DNA of 64,000 nt from Lottia gigantea (GCF_000327385.1 NW_008707225.1:1752309-1816308); one strand, 5' to 3'; counted from the stretch's first letter, positions 1 through 17,000 are shown. The notes: generated from the sequence alone by a model not told the origin. Made by a program: numbers and translations.

Positions 1-1394
1 TTATTTCATCTTGGACAGGAAGAAATTTCACAAAGGTAAATAATTCTTATGAAACCACACTTTGTTCCCTTTGCATGCATCTAAATAAGCAAGCCTTTTG
101 AAGAATTCTACTTTGAGAGACTATGTAATTCATAGTTGTGAATAAAACATATGACACCTTTTCATTTGATTCTTGATAAAAATCTAATACCTTCACATGT
201 GAAAATATATAAAACTATGTTTAAATGTGTATTATAGTGTAGCTGGATCTAAAGATAGATTAGGCAGATTAGCTCAACACCTATTATTACAACAAAGGTA
301 AGACCTACACCACCCTAAAACTACCAAGCACTTAAATAAAGGTGCATTGAATATGAGGAAAATAACTTAAAAAAGAGCAAATTAATGCAAGTCAGCCTTC
401 TGGATTGATATCAGATGTTCTGATAAGAATATTCACATGTGCTTTGAAGACTATGGATAAGCAGACAGACTGAAAAAATATGAGTGACAAAATAAATTGC
501 TATGGACAATAATACTGAGTGAACATTTGATATGTATTTTGTAGTTATTATCCGTTATATCCACCTAATGAAGATATTAATATAGATTATGATCATTATG
601 AAGATTATGGTAGAATGCCTGTTACACCTCATATTTTATTATTACCCTCAGATCTAAGATATTTTATCAAGGTAATATTCTTTTAGTGGAATTTATATAA
701 GTCTCATGTTAATTGTAATACCATGTTGATTTATTGTGGTCCTAAGATATAAGGTCTGTATTAATAGTTATCTCCCTTCAGGAGATGGATGCTTAGCCTT
801 AAAAAGATTGAGGTCATAATCCAACCCATTTTTGAGGAAGTTGCGGTGGACGCTGTGTTTAATCCCTAGTTCTAGATGCACTTTCGGATTTTTCAACTCT
901 GTCTTTCCTTGTCAGAGGGACTGACATGGTAAAAGCGTCTTGTTAGGATGGGGAAAAACGAAGACCCTATATGCTTACAGACTGTGACGTTAAAGACTTT
1001 GTTAGTAACAAAAAAGAGGCTAATACTGCTGTGTTAGCAAAACTTTTTTTCATATTGTTGCCTGTCTTTGTTAGATAAATTAGGTGTAGAAGAGAAGTTC
1101 ATGAAACTCTTATTTATTTCATTTTCAACCGATCCTGGATAACTCAGCCACCTACAGAACACTTTGTTTTAAAGATAAGTTGAATAAAGAGTCATTTGGT
1201 GAGCAAAATTCTTTAATGCGATACATCTTACTTATATATTATAGGATATCAATGGATGCTGTGTTGTAAACCCTGGTAGATTGGCAAAAGGACAAGTTGG
1301 TGGAACGTTTAGTAAATTGATGGTAAAAACAACAGAAGTGCACACTAGTGGTTCCCTATTACCATCAATATCAGCTCAAATACTTAAAATATAG
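1..1394 (+). CDS. POLA2: DNA polymerase alpha subunit B, 3' part (last four exons)
   Basis: C-terminal part of the B (regulatory) subunit of the nuclear DNA polymerase alpha-primase complex, which tethers primase and the catalytic subunit during Okazaki-fragment initiation. Exons read by me: 1-35 (runs in from the left edge), 238-297, 545-671 and 1245-1394, all bounded by GT-AG signals and in frame across the joins (35+60+127+150 nt). The peptide contains LFHLGQEEIS, QQSYYPLYPP, MPVTPHILLLPSDLRYFIK and CCVVNPGRLAKGQVGGTF, matching from memory the conserved inactive phosphoesterase/OB C-terminus of animal POLA2. It ends AQILKI with TAG at 1392-1394. The upstream part of the gene lies outside the window. 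It converges on RAD51, the two stop codons being 367 bp apart. The 573-bp last intron shows no other gene. Identity is secure; the left limit of the first exon is open. Confidence 0.93.
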
Positions 1395-1761
1395 TTAAAC
1401 ACACTTAGTGCTATTTATTATAATATAATGTACATAGTATAATCATTATCAATATTTTAGTATTGTGTACAGTAAAATCTGACAGCTCAATACATGTAAA
1501 TTGTTTTGTGACATTTAAGATAAATATATGAAGAAATAATGAATTTCAGTGTGTAAAGTCAATGTTATATTTTTCTTTCATTGAAACTTATCCAAGAGTC
1601 AATAATTTTGCATCTGTTTTGAAAAATATTTCTACAAACTGAATAGTATAAACTTTATACCAAATTCTTATTATAGACAAATTCTAATTCCAATATTTCT
1701 GGAACAATGTATCATACACTAAACTATCACAGTATATCAGAGAACTTCTCTGTTCAAATCC
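1395..1761. other. Convergent 3' intergenic space, POLA2/RAD51
   Basis: AT-rich sequence between the two stop codons that must hold both 3'UTRs and both cleavage sites. No canonical AATAAA is obvious on either strand. AATAAG occurs on the minus strand downstream of RAD51, and ATTATA/AATATA-like elements follow POLA2. The two transcripts may overlap at their 3' ends. Confidence 0.5.
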
Positions 1762-5183
<3,422 letters not shown>

Positions 5184-5875
5184 ATTTTCAACACAATAGT
5201 AAATTACTATCTAGTCTTTTAACAACAACACAACTGGAAAAAAAATTATAACAATTATAACATGTAAACATGTTGGTGGACTGACATGAAAAAATCAAAG
5301 AGGATTATGGGGATGGTCAATTAATGACCTATAATTGAGTCAGGCCTAAAGGCAGGTTATTTCTCCGCATACCCTCCAAAACAGAACCATGGAAATATAA
5401 TAAGGTATGAGGTTTGACTTTGGAGAATTTCGAAATTAAAACACTTCCCTTCCTTCAGTGGCAAGCCCCTTCAGTGGCACTTTCCGGAGTGAAAATCCCA
5501 CTCTGTAAAATCATATTTGTATTTCTTTTTTGGTTGGTACTTTCAAACACCCGATGACATTTAATCTCAGTACTTTTCAATTTCTAAACTTCATACGAAA
5601 TTTATACGAATTGAAAAATAAGTTAATAAGTGATTAAAATATAAATGCGAACATTTGAATTTAAATAAAACATTTTATTTTTAACATTGTGTTCAGACGA
5701 GACAGTAGTCGTAGGGCTTGGACAGGATTATTTCAAAAAGCAAGACTGCTATACATTTAATTTATGTCAAAACCTTGCATCTATTGTCACAAACAAATCT
5801 GCCTATGTATTACCAAGGATAGTCGGACAGTGTTAAAATGTAAACAAACCCTACACAAATTTTACTATTTCCCGC
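5184..5875 (-). promoter_or_regulatory. RAD51 5'UTR intron and probable E2F-bearing promoter
   Basis: Seen directly: on the minus strand a pyrimidine tract plus AG ends at 5234, just upstream of the RAD51 start, and a possible donor TTG|GTAATA lies at 5813, which would leave a short leader exon from about 5814 to 5865. A perfect E2F consensus TTTCCCGC lies on the plus strand at 5868-5875. RAD51 is a known S-phase gene under E2F control in animals. The exact transcription start and the leader exon are inference. Confidence 0.4.
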
Positions 5876-6292
5876 TAAAATGGGTAAATAAAGGGAGATA
5901 ACTTCCCTATTTGACTCGGCCATCCAGACGTTTGATCAAAATCGTGCACCGGAATAATTTCTCACATTGATATGAAGCAACTAGATCTACTAAACAAGAG
6001 GATCATTTCATTTATGAACCATATTAAAAGAAGGTTCTAAAAAGTACACCGAGATAAACAGACCTTGGTCGACTGCTAAAACGTTCTTTTGTTACAAGTT
6101 CATTATGTTATCTAAGTAGGCTATGTCATGTCATGAATAAGCCTATAGCCTATACGTACCGGTAAGGGTTTCTTTGTCAAAAATTTGACAAGTTTGGAAA
6201 CAAGAATATCTCCAAATAAAAGCCTGTACTGTCAGCACACGACGATCTCAATAATGTATAACAATTTTGCAGTTGAAGTAAGAAAGTAAAAG
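5876..6292. other. Intergenic, nothing recognised
   Basis: Sequence between the putative RAD51 promoter and the first minisatellite. No ORF with coding character and no RNA gene seen. Confidence 0.4.
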
Positions 6293-7268
6293 TTTTACAG
6301 AAAAACTCGTGTTCAGATGGGTAAAGTAAGAACAGGAGTTACAATGATGTTTTACAAGAGGAGACTCGTGTTCAGATGGGTAAAGTAAGAACAGGGGTTA
6401 CAATGATGTTTTACAGAAAAACTCGTGTTCAGATGGGTAAAGTAAGAACAGGGGTAACAATGGTGTTTTACAAAGAAACTCATCTTCAGATGGGTAAAGT
6501 AAGAACAGGAGTTACAATGGTGTTTTACAAGAGAGACTCCTGTTCAGATTGGTAATGTAAGAAAGTAAGAACATGAGTTACAATGGTGTTTTACAAGGGA
6601 GACTCATGTTCAGATTGGTAAAGTAAGAAAGTAAGAACATGAGTTACAATGGTGTTTTACAAGAGTGACTCCTGTTCAGATTGGTAATGTAAGAAAGTAA
6701 GAACATGAGTTACAATGGTGTTTTACAAGGGAGACTCATGTTCAGATTGGTAAAGTAAGAAAGTAAGAACATGAGTTACAATGGTTTTTTACAGGGGAGA
6801 CTCATGTTAAGATGAGCAAAGTAAGAAAGTAAGAGCATGAGTTAAAATGGTGTTTTACAAGGGAGACTCATTTTAAGATTGGTAAAGTAAGAAAGTAAGA
6901 ACAGGAGTTACAATAGTGTTTTACAAGAGAGATCCATGTTCAGTTTGGAAAATTAAGAGCAGAAGTAACATTGGTATTTTACAAGAGAGATCCATGTTCA
7001 GTTTGGTATTTTACGAGCAGAAGTAACATTGGTGTTTTACAATAGAGATCCATGTTCAGTTTGGAAAAATAAGAGCAGAAGTAACATTGGTATTCTACAA
7101 GAGAGATCCATGTTCAGTTTGGTATTTTACGAGCAGAAGTAACATTGGTGTTTTACAATAGAGATCCATGTTCAGTTTGGTATTTTACGAGCAGAAGTAA
7201 CATTGGTGTTTTACAAGAGAGATCCATGTTCAGTTTGGTAAAATAAGAGCAGAAGTGACAATAGTGTT
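6293..7268. repeat. Minisatellite with 57-, 66- and 58-bp unit subfamilies
   Basis: About sixteen tandem units sharing TTTTACAAGAGAGACTC and TTCAGAT/TTTGGTAAA blocks. The first units are about 57 bp. A middle group is about 66 bp because it carries an additional AAGTAAGAA stretch. The last group (from about 6915) is about 58 bp with the variant GAGATCCATGTTCAGTTTGG. The blocks of like variants indicate stepwise local expansion. Not coding. Confidence 0.9.
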
Positions 7269-10200
7269 TACAGACCATATAGTTTCAATAAGTAGAAATT
7301 AAATTAGGAAGATAACAAAAATCACTGCTCAAGATTACAAAGTAAAGTAGACATGTACGTATATTGATATTTATGAAACATAAATACAGTGATAAGATTA
7401 TCGTTTAAAATTTTTAATTGGGGTGCGGAATACGGTTCTACAACTCTATTTTTTATCAAAATCATTGCGAGGAAATCTGTAGAGGATTTCACGCGGATCA
7501 GATATTCATCGGAAATCGCTTATTGTTTATGGAACAGTTTTTATTGCAAAAGAAATATGATACATGGACAAAAAGACACTTAAATTTAACCATGTCGTGT
7601 CGTTATGAACGCATGGCAGCTTTTTACTTCCGATTTCCGGTGTTTCCTTCAAATTGAGAACTGATCTAATGGATGAAAAACGAAATAAAAACAAAATGAT
7701 GAGACGTTTCTGCAGGCCTTAATACGTGTTTGTTAGTTTCTAAAATCCGATTCAATGTAATTTGATTACACAAACCTCTGTTGAATTTTAAAAAGAAATG
7801 TAAAGATGTTCTATTTGAGACTAATTGCATCAGTTATTAAAATGGAGTATTCCCCGTGGCTGACATTCGAGATGGTGTGAATCATAAAAAAGATGCCACA
7901 AATGCTTTAGGCATGAAATCAACACCAAAATAGCCAGAGTTAATGCTGAAAGACACAAGACAATTTGTTAGTCATTATAGCAGTTATTTTGTAGTTAAAA
8001 TGCCAGAAGGTAATGTGTGAATGGGATGGAATCGAAATTAACACTTTCATGTATAGTCAATAATAAAACAATGTTTGTCATGACAATAGTGTTGTTTACT
8101 TTTGGTTATCTTAAAAATCTTTTATTTTTCGCTAACAGCTTTGACTAAGAAACTTCACAAAAATTCGTAAGGGATTAACTTTAACATGGGCATTCGGACG
8201 ACTGGACGAGGGTTCAGAGGGGTCAGCTAGAGCCCAACTCAGATTACAAAAATATTTTTTTAACGAATCAGTGAAAATATGATATTCTAAATTCGATGCG
8301 AAAATCAAATAAAGGTAGGGTTGTGGCCTAATGAAACCCATTGGTCCGAGAGTCCAGATTTGGCCAGTCCATCTGATCGTGCTATCAGGTCCGATGTAAA
8401 ACAACATCAGGATATAGTATAATGTGAAAGAAATTAAATACAACTAGGAAAAGTAAATGAAGCTATTTGACCTGTGTTGAAAATATCAGTAACATTGTCA
8501 TAATTGACCAGAAATGTCAGTCATTGCATTAAAATACATTATTAAATTTGCTGCTCTATAACCACAGGGGAATCAAGATACCCGTGGCGATTTAAGTCGG
8601 CTTAATTCTCTCGCTCTCGAATCATACCATGCGTAAAATATGGTGGAGGCACGTGCGAAAGAACGATAGGAAAATTAGATGAAAATCTAGCAATTTCACA
8701 CTATTGAGCCTTAGTTTTTAAATGGTTGTAGAAAACGAGGTTGGTATAAAGAAATTGAGACTAGTGAAATTCATTTGGGAATTGAGTTGGCGGTGCTAGG
8801 GTTAATATGTTATATCATAAAGCGAAAGGTTATAGCAATGCTGTCAATTTGATAATAACCCCTGAACCCTTGTTTCTAGGACTAAAAGAAAGAGACAAGG
8901 CTTGTGGCAATTAGAGATGTCTGTTTCATTAAGGAATCTCTCGGCTTGGACTAGCGGGCGGTCGTTTGGATTTCATCTTTCCAGTAATTGTCGCTTATTC
9001 ATCAGATGGGCAATCCCCCGCGGCTCTTGATTAATAACCATGCTTGGCACTGAAAAAATACTCTATTCTGTTTGATCTTTGAATTTGAATAATTTTAGCG
9101 AAAATCTTTTTGTTCCTATTTTGTGAGTCGATATCTTGCCTGGACGTCATGAAAGAAATCAACAAAGAAATGACATCTTCATTGTTTAGCTAATATTATC
9201 CTTAAAGATGTGCTGCACAATGATTTAAGTGGAAAATTGGAAGAAAGGGTGCAATGATATTGAAAACGGACAACGTTCTATTATACCGTTATCATTCCGC
9301 CAGTTGAGTATGGAGCTGTCAAACTATTATATCTTCTTGATTAATGAGGCAAAGTATTTCTCTCTTTAAATGACTAAATTAAACAAAGTCAAACTTCAAA
9401 GCCAAGATAATTTAAATAGCAGTCTCGCATAAAAAAAAGTCAGGAATTATTTGACCCTAATCTGACAGGAGGATTTCTGCCATAGAATAACCTTATTTAA
9501 AACACTTCAATTATAAAAAGATTAGGTCTGAAGCGATTACGTTATCATATCCAGATCAGCTCAGAAAAATTGATAAGAAATTGTCAATGATTGATTTCTT
9601 TGGTGATCAAACAGATTTTAAAAAGTACTAGCAACCATTTAAAGGGAGACAGTCCTAGTTGCTGGTGGCTATCAGTCATTCTACAGTATGGTCAATCTAA
9701 TTCAGTCATGATCCTATTTTTGTGAAATTGGTGTATCTTTACGCAAACTGAATTAACATTGATGGATTCTCCTATCGACTCGACAGGCAAGTAGGTATTA
9801 ACAAGTTATTTGTCAAGTGGGGTTTATATATGAGAATGAAAACCAATTCTGGATCATGTACAGGGGTAGATGGGGGTTGGAACACTGTTTCTTCCTCTCT
9901 TTCTTCTCACAAATAGTAGCTGCTCCGTTGGCTTGAAGGCCCTGCGTGCGCCGGTTCCTCCAGAGATCTCTGTCGTGGGCAATTGTTATTTGCTTTCCAG
10001 GAATTAACATATTACATGTATAGATACAATTGCAGGATTGCAGAAATTATAAATCCTGTATATTATATTTCAGTCAACCAAAGAAAATACGAATTAAATA
10101 TTGAAAAGTTAGAAGCTTCCGAGACAATCTTAATAAATTTAGATCTAGATGTATCGTTTCGTGTTTGTTCTGCAGGAAACAATTCATATATCAGATCATG

Positions 10201-12277
10201 GATTAATGGTAAGTGGAGTCTCATGCTGAAATAGAACGAAACACCCATATTTGTGTTTTAATCAGATTGCTTGTTATTGGGGGTCTTTCTATCAAATAAT
10301 TAAAAAATTCATGCACCATATTCACAAGGCCATATTTGGAAGGATATTGTCGTCGCTTCAGCCCACCCGCCGTTTAAATTTTTTTTAACACATAAAAACT
10401 GCAGAACTGGTCTGATAAGTACCATTTTTCGATGCACGGTTTGTGTTATTTCCCTTGACTTATTGTTATACTAAGCTGGAGCTTATAGAGAAAATAATTA
10501 GTATGTAAGCTTAAATGGTTAAATTGTTAAAAAAAATAATGCTGCAATGAATATACTGCTACGTTAGCGTATTGCCTTCTTGCTACCAAGGGCGTACTCG
10601 TTGATTAGAGTTTTGTCCCTTGATATTGACATACTTTTGTAAAAAAAAAATTCCCTCCCCTAAAACGTATATAATAGTAATACTCAATAAGCCACCGTTC
10701 TTTTTTTTCTATTTTTTAAAGACAACGCTTCCACTTATCATATTTTATAACATGTCGTTTCAATTTTATGTACAACCCTCGTTGATATTTGAAACTTCGG
10801 TTAGCGAGACAAATGCCGTTCAGGTCGCCATGATAAGAGTGAGTAGGTTAGCATAAAGTGAGAGTGCAGCTCAGAGAGTTTTTGAAAGAAGAATGATGGT
10901 ATTATTATTACAAAGGCTTTCTCTACAAGTCCCAAAAGTCTAAGACGTTAAAAAGGGATCATCATTATTGCAGCTAATATATATTTTTTTATTGTCATCA
11001 ACTGTATTCAAATGCATAATAAAAACAAAAATTAAATCTATCAATAATATAAGTTATACTTATTTTAGCGCAATTGTTAAAAATCGATTAGGTGGTTGGT
11101 ATAGTACGTGATAATTTTAACTTATCCTTGGACGGTTCTCAGTAAATTGTGTATTAATAAAATCCCATATTGTCTCGTGAAAGTTTCACCAATGAAATGT
11201 TTTTATTAGAAATGTTAAACTCTACCCTATTTTAGGCTAATCATACCATTAGATTATATTATGAAGTTGCTTTATCTTAGAAACGGTTGATGCATATTAT
11301 AGACTTAAGTTATCTTGAAATAAAATCATTTTGTCAACATCTTTGTTAGATTAACATGCATTACAAAGCCACATTGTGTGTATTATATTTAGCTAATAAT
11401 CGATTCATTACAGGCTAGCTAATTCAGTCAAATTACATCAATAATGTAATTAAGGCTTTAATTTTAGAACTAACGGTAGAAAATAGCGACAGATGTCCAT
11501 ATTTACATAGAGTTATCGTTCTTTGTATCATGTGGAGTAATATTGTATAGAAAAAAATAATTCCTTTATTTCGTGTCACATATGGCATTGACGGGTCTTG
11601 AGTTTTTCAAGAACGCTTATTGTTTTGTGAAGAAGGAATGCTCACTGTGAAAATTCAGCCCGCATATCAAGAAGAGTGTATTGTTTGACAAAAACTATTA
11701 AGTGGTACTATAAATATTTAAAGACTTTTTGTTACGTCAGGACACTTGATACAGTCTCGCAAAAACTCGTGTCATTGTTTCCAGACGATCCTGTCTTATT
11801 GTCTGGGTAACATAATACCAATTCCTTAAAACTCGCATGACAAGGTAATATTTTAATTCGACTCTCTCGGGAATCAAGTGTGACCTTTCCAATGATTTAG
11901 TGGAAAATGGAGGATACGTAATTACACGTAAGGAGTTCTCTTTCTAATTTCTTGTGATTTACGTTAATTCACTTATCGAACGCCACAATTGAAATAGGAC
12001 CGACAGCGATTTTGTGAAGTAATGAAATTTGTGGTAATTAAACAAAAAATGGCGAATATCATTAATCATTTGTTAATCACATGTCACGTCTAGATCCCTT
12101 TTTACAATATGACGTCATTAATCACCATTTTTTCCGCTCCAGTCGTCCCAAGCGTGATTGTGAATATAATATTTTTTCTAATCTCAATTAAAATTTTAGC
12201 CGCCATTTAAAAGAGACAAGTTGATAGTGACACTACTGACAATACAATTATTTGATATTGACATTTCATCCTGGCAG
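7269..12277. other. Non-coding block with unique-looking islands
   Basis: Mostly AT-rich sequence. Short ORFs here (for instance 7389-7657, 9813-10234 on both strands, 10620-10856) overlap one another in different frames and show no recognisable domain. Islands of higher complexity at about 8560-9060, 9780-10010 and 11740-12250 stand out against the background and might be regulatory, but sequence alone does not show this. No RNA gene recognised. Confidence 0.35.
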
Positions 12278-12331
12278 AAACCAACACCCATCAGAGACAG
12301 TCGGGCTACAAAGAAAGCGCTGAAATTTTAA
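12278..12331 (+). other. Possible terminal coding exon, gene unknown
   Basis: An acceptor-like CATCCTGGCAG is followed by an open frame KPTPIRDSRATKKALKF and TAA at 12329-12331. The codons are less AT-rich than the surroundings. I do not recognise the peptide, and no convincing upstream partner exon was found. An open-frame donor ATG|GTAAGT near 10210 is a weak candidate. Chance remains likely for so short a segment. Confidence 0.2.
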
Positions 12332-13259
12332 AAGTTACAGTTTTTAGATCCTTTAAGTCACTGGTTCTCAACTTAAAATGTTTCCCTTGGGTAATAGCGG
12401 ACAGTTAGGGGTATCGAAGTTCAAGTGCTGAACCAATTATTCAAAGTTTTCTTTCAAGGGCTTAAACTCTACCCACTATAACCCATCCATTGTCCAATTT
12501 TCATAAAACGTTTTGGTTCTTCACTTTGCTTATCTCAGGCAAATGGGTATGACGGGTATAAAGGTTTAAATAATTTGTGTGGAATGTAAAGGTCTTATGG
12601 CTAGATTTATATTTCATAATGGCTAGCATTTATTAAATATATAAAACCATCAACGGTTACATCTTAACATCTGAGAACTGTTGGAGATTACTTAGTTAAA
12701 CATTTTGGAAATTTAAAACAAAATAATATAAGTCTGAATTTAGAGTAAATATAACTAAATTTCTGGCCACGATTCTTTAAGTAGGACTGTCCACTTCAGA
12801 ATGCCTACTTCAAGTGTGAAAAAGTAGTGCGTCTACTTCAATTTTTTTAATAAGAATATTTTAGTGTTTATTTTGTTAGTAATAAACCGTCTGGTCCAGT
12901 CTGTAAATAGATGTTCAGGACAACCCGGACACAGAAGTGAAATCTGCAAGTTTGTTAGTCAGCTTAGTTTCTTTCAACTTCGATATCATGACAATTTAGT
13001 CAATGAGCGCATATCAACCCCGGTGTTTGTCAAAAATAGTCAGTATAAGAAGTCGAGTTTGTCCACAATAAGAGTGAGAAGTGCAAAATCGAGTCGACTT
13101 ACGGGACCTCAGTTTACAGTTCCATCCAAACGACTAGATGCTTTCGACCTGAGAAGCAGAAACCGGGTTTAAAAGGTATCACCTCAACCTATGCCCGGAT
13201 TGAACCCTGGGTTTAACAGGTAAACGAACCGGACTATCACACTATTCTGTGCAGTTTTA
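12332..13259. other. Intergenic, includes a B-box-like relic
   Basis: No confident gene. A 102-codon ORF at 12864-13172 has no recognisable motif. On the minus strand at about 13185-13235 a GGGTTCAATCCGGG block resembles the pol III B box. It is preceded by a weak A-box-like TAGTCCGGTTCG, as in a decayed tRNA-derived SINE. Confidence 0.3.
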
Positions 13260-14045
13260 AAGACACCCAGTCAAAAGTAACAGTGTCAAGATAAGTTATT
13301 CATCAGTAACAATGTCAAGACCAGTTTGTCATCAGTAACTGTGTCAAGTGTCAAAACGAGTTTGTCATCAGTAACAGTGTCATGATGAGTTTGTCATCAG
13401 TAACAGTGTCAAGACAAGTTTGTCATCAGTAACTATATATGTCGAGTGTTAAGACCAGTTTGTAATCACTACGATTACCAAGATCCGTGAGCTACCAGCA
13501 AGAATGTCAAGATTATTGGACCACGGCAAGAAAGTTAAGATTAGTGGATCACGACAAGAATGTCAAGATTAGTGGATCACGACAAGAATGTCAAGATTAG
13601 TGGACCACGACAAGAATGTTAAGATTATTGGACCACGACAAGAATGTTAAGATTAGTGGACCGCGTCAAGAATGTCAAGATTAGTGGATCACGACAAGAA
13701 TGTCAAGATTAGTGGACCACGACAAGAATGTCAAGATTAGTGGACCACGACAAGAATGTTAAGATTATTGGACCACGACAAGAATGTTAAGATTAGTGGA
13801 CCGCGTCAAGAATGTCAAGATTAGTGGACCACGACAAGAATGTTAAGATTATTGGATCACGACAAGAATGTTAAGATTAGTGGACCGCGTCAAGAATGTC
13901 AAGATTAGTGGATCACGACAAGAATGTCAAGATTAGTGGACCACGAGTGTCAAGGTCAGCTTGTTATCAGTAAGAGTGCTGGGAAGAAAACCAAACAATG
14001 TAACCATCTGACCAGCCCGCTATCAGTACAAGTGTCAATAACCAG
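13260..14045. repeat. Nested minisatellite: 28-bp array inside a 29-bp array
   Basis: Outer units of about 29 bp (AGTAACAGTGTCAAGACAAG followed by TTTGTCATC) run 13265-13470 and resume at about 13948-14045 in degraded form. Between them, 13490-13947 holds about sixteen units of 28 bp built on AAGAATGTCAAGATTAGTGG plus ACCACGAC. Inner units fall into TGTCAAG/TGTTAAG and ACCACGA/ATCACGA/ACCGCGT variants that recur in the same order, suggesting higher-order duplication. The two families share the GTCAAGA core. Confidence 0.9.
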
Positions 14046-17000
14046 ATTTTTAACAGTAGGCCTACCAATCCACGTTGTTAAAAAAAAATAAAGGAAACAA
14101 ATTACAAGTATATTATTTGCTTGTTCTTTTGACAATGATAATCTAAATTCTTACAGATTATCCATCTGAAAGTTACTTCTGTTTATCTTCAGTTGTTGAT
14201 GTTAATAGTGACATCTTGTTAATATTAAGTGATTTAATAATGCGAGAACTTTACCAATTATAATACGCTTATTGTTCAATTGTCTTTGCAATGGAATTAA
14301 TCGAATAAAATCTTATTTTAATTCCAGATTTGTGCCATCCAAAAGGGGAAATAATTGAGACGGTTGCCGGAAATATGATAGCAAGGGAGCGTTACAAATT
14401 ATTGGTTTTCTCATCTACGCTAAAACGATCTTAACCCATGAAGCATGAATCGTTTGTTAATCAACAAAGTCTTTAGATTATAAATAGTGGTTATTGAGAA
14501 CTGGGCAAGTGACAGGCATTATTACATTCTGACAGTTCTTTGATCAACAAGAGGCTCGTAATTCACCGAATTAACTTCAATCTAAATTGAAAGATGAAGC
14601 GAGGGAGAAAATGATATTTGTGAAGGAGAAAAGGATTTGTTGTAAGCACGTGTTTAGTAGTTGATGTACTAATTGTTCCTAGTATTCTCTGGGGGTAATC
14701 AGTACCAATTAACTCAATTGAATCTATACTTGAAATGGAAGATTAGTCTCTAGGCTTTACCAATGTTTACTCAAAAAAGAAAAAAGATAAAGGAATAGTA
14801 TAATTCTGATATCTATTTGTGTAATTAGACCAAGCTCTACATAATATGATTGTAACAATTCGAATTTATTACTCTGAAAAATAGATTCAATCGTAATACT
14901 TAAGTAATTATTTGTCGTACGGCCGTATCAGTAAGATATGCATAGAAAAGCGGTTACCGTACCACCAAACAAAATAAGACATCATTATTAGTGAAGCATC
15001 AGCATCGGGTCAAGCTCCACACACGCACAATCGTAATCCCTAATGGCCGTACCAAGTTCCTGTTAAATCCGTACACAGAAATCAATGGACATAATATGCT
15101 GACCAGCAACCCTAATGAATTATGTTATACCTAAGAAGAAGTCTAAAGTAAACCAAACCGAAACCTAAGATTGTAGGTGTAAGGGGTAGCTACATGAGTG
15201 TTAAAATCAGTATAACTAAATGCCGTGTCTAACATTAATTATTAGCAAAGATATGTCTAGTAATTAGAACCTAACACCCACTCAAGAACACTTAACACCA
15301 TTATAGAAAAAAACCGTACCTCCAGAATATACATATCCGATTCGGCTTTCATTTAGCATTCTGCGATCCGTGAACCTCGGAGTTCCGACTGTCTTTCCGT
15401 GCTATTCTCATCCAATGTGTCATCTCTATATTTAACAAATCAGCATAACCTCAGCTGGCCAAAAGGGATAAAATAATTCGCCCACACACCATAGGAGACA
15501 AAACTATGAAAAGCCAGCCAATCCACTTCACTGGTCGGTGTCTTTGTATCATCTGACTTTCTACCAACATCTATCTGCAAAATTGTCGCCATCTAATCTC
15601 CTGTTTTCCAATAGAGCTACATATACACTCGAAATATACCTACACGAATCCATACAACCTTCTCAAACACCTTCCTACCTTTCTGTGAGATTTTTCTCAA
15701 AATATTACCATTCTTGGTTCTATCATCAACACCATTGAAGTCCAACTACGTTTGACTATTAATCTGAAATACTGAAATATATCAGCAAGGTAACGGACGT
15801 CCATACATAATATCAAGACATTTGAGGTCTATTTTTCTGCTCCTAATTGGGCTTGAGAAGACATCGTCATATAATGAAGGAAATTTTTACCAAGAAAGTG
15901 TTTTATTTTTACCAAAATGTCGAGGTTTCTTGAAAAAGACCGGGTTAATTTTCCCATCTGAGCGTCTTTCGATAAAATACAATATAATTAACAATTACAA
16001 AGTCTCTCCTAGCAAAACAATTGAAATACCTTTACCTTGGATCTCTGCTATCATCCTTTCTGTCTTAACCCCTGATTTCAACTCACACCCAAGGCGGGAT
16101 TACAAAAAATAGAACCAAGGTATGTTGAGAGTTTGTTCGATTCGTCGTTGCTTTCGTTTATGATATAACTTACTCTTGATAGAAGACAAATTGAACACAC
16201 CTTATCTGAAACCTCTTCCAGTGAAGAGAAATTATCCCCCAATCAGGACCTAGAAACAATGATTTTAGTTTGAGAGTTCAAATCTCTATTGTACTACACT
16301 GAGCACGATTCATTCCCTATCAAGGACTTTGACAAAATGGGTTCTAAACCTTAGAGTTTGTTTTATTTTTATTTTTCAAAAGAAGGGATGGAGGGGAAAA
16401 AACTCATCAAAGAGACAAAAGACATACATTTGTCTGTTTCATTAAAATTTAATCTTTTTTGCTTTCACAATCGACGTGATAGGCTAGTTCAAATAATTCG
16501 AAATTGTTCATTGGAAACATCAAATGTCGAAACCATCGTCGATCTTAACAATATACATATGTATCCAAACCAACACATGTATCCAAATCAACACATGTAT
16601 CCAAATCAATTATAATCTCCACCGCGTTCACAAGAAAATGTTGACGTATTTCTAAGGTTCAAATGAAAAAATTCGTAAACATTTCGCCCACTCATTATTA
16701 AAATCAATCAGGATAATGTAACGCACTGATATAGTATAGTGGTATTGTTCTGTTGAGTGAAAACTATATCACGCGTTCACTGTAGACAGTTAGATCAAAT
16801 ATTGTCTGTAGGCAATGAAATAGAAGTTACCCCCCTTCCGTTAGTTAAATCCACCTATTGAATATATGCAGTTGACTGTTAAGGTTTTGAGGACATTTTC
16901 CATACATCTAGTTGTTTAAGAATCAAATGAATTACTAGAATCCTGATTCTGTAAAAGTTTTCTGATCTGCTTCTGTGTTTCCACATTTTTGCAAATTCCC

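Noticed and set aside
9813-10234. Overlapping ORFs on both strands, the plus one ending at a good GTAAGT donor
   Set aside because: Both strands and more than one frame are open, no acceptor fits a single reading, and no homology is recognised. Kept only as a remote partner for the 12.3-kb candidate.
12864-13172. 102-codon ORF before the nested minisatellite
   Set aside because: No domain, no splice context and no codon pattern unlike background. Not reported as a gene.
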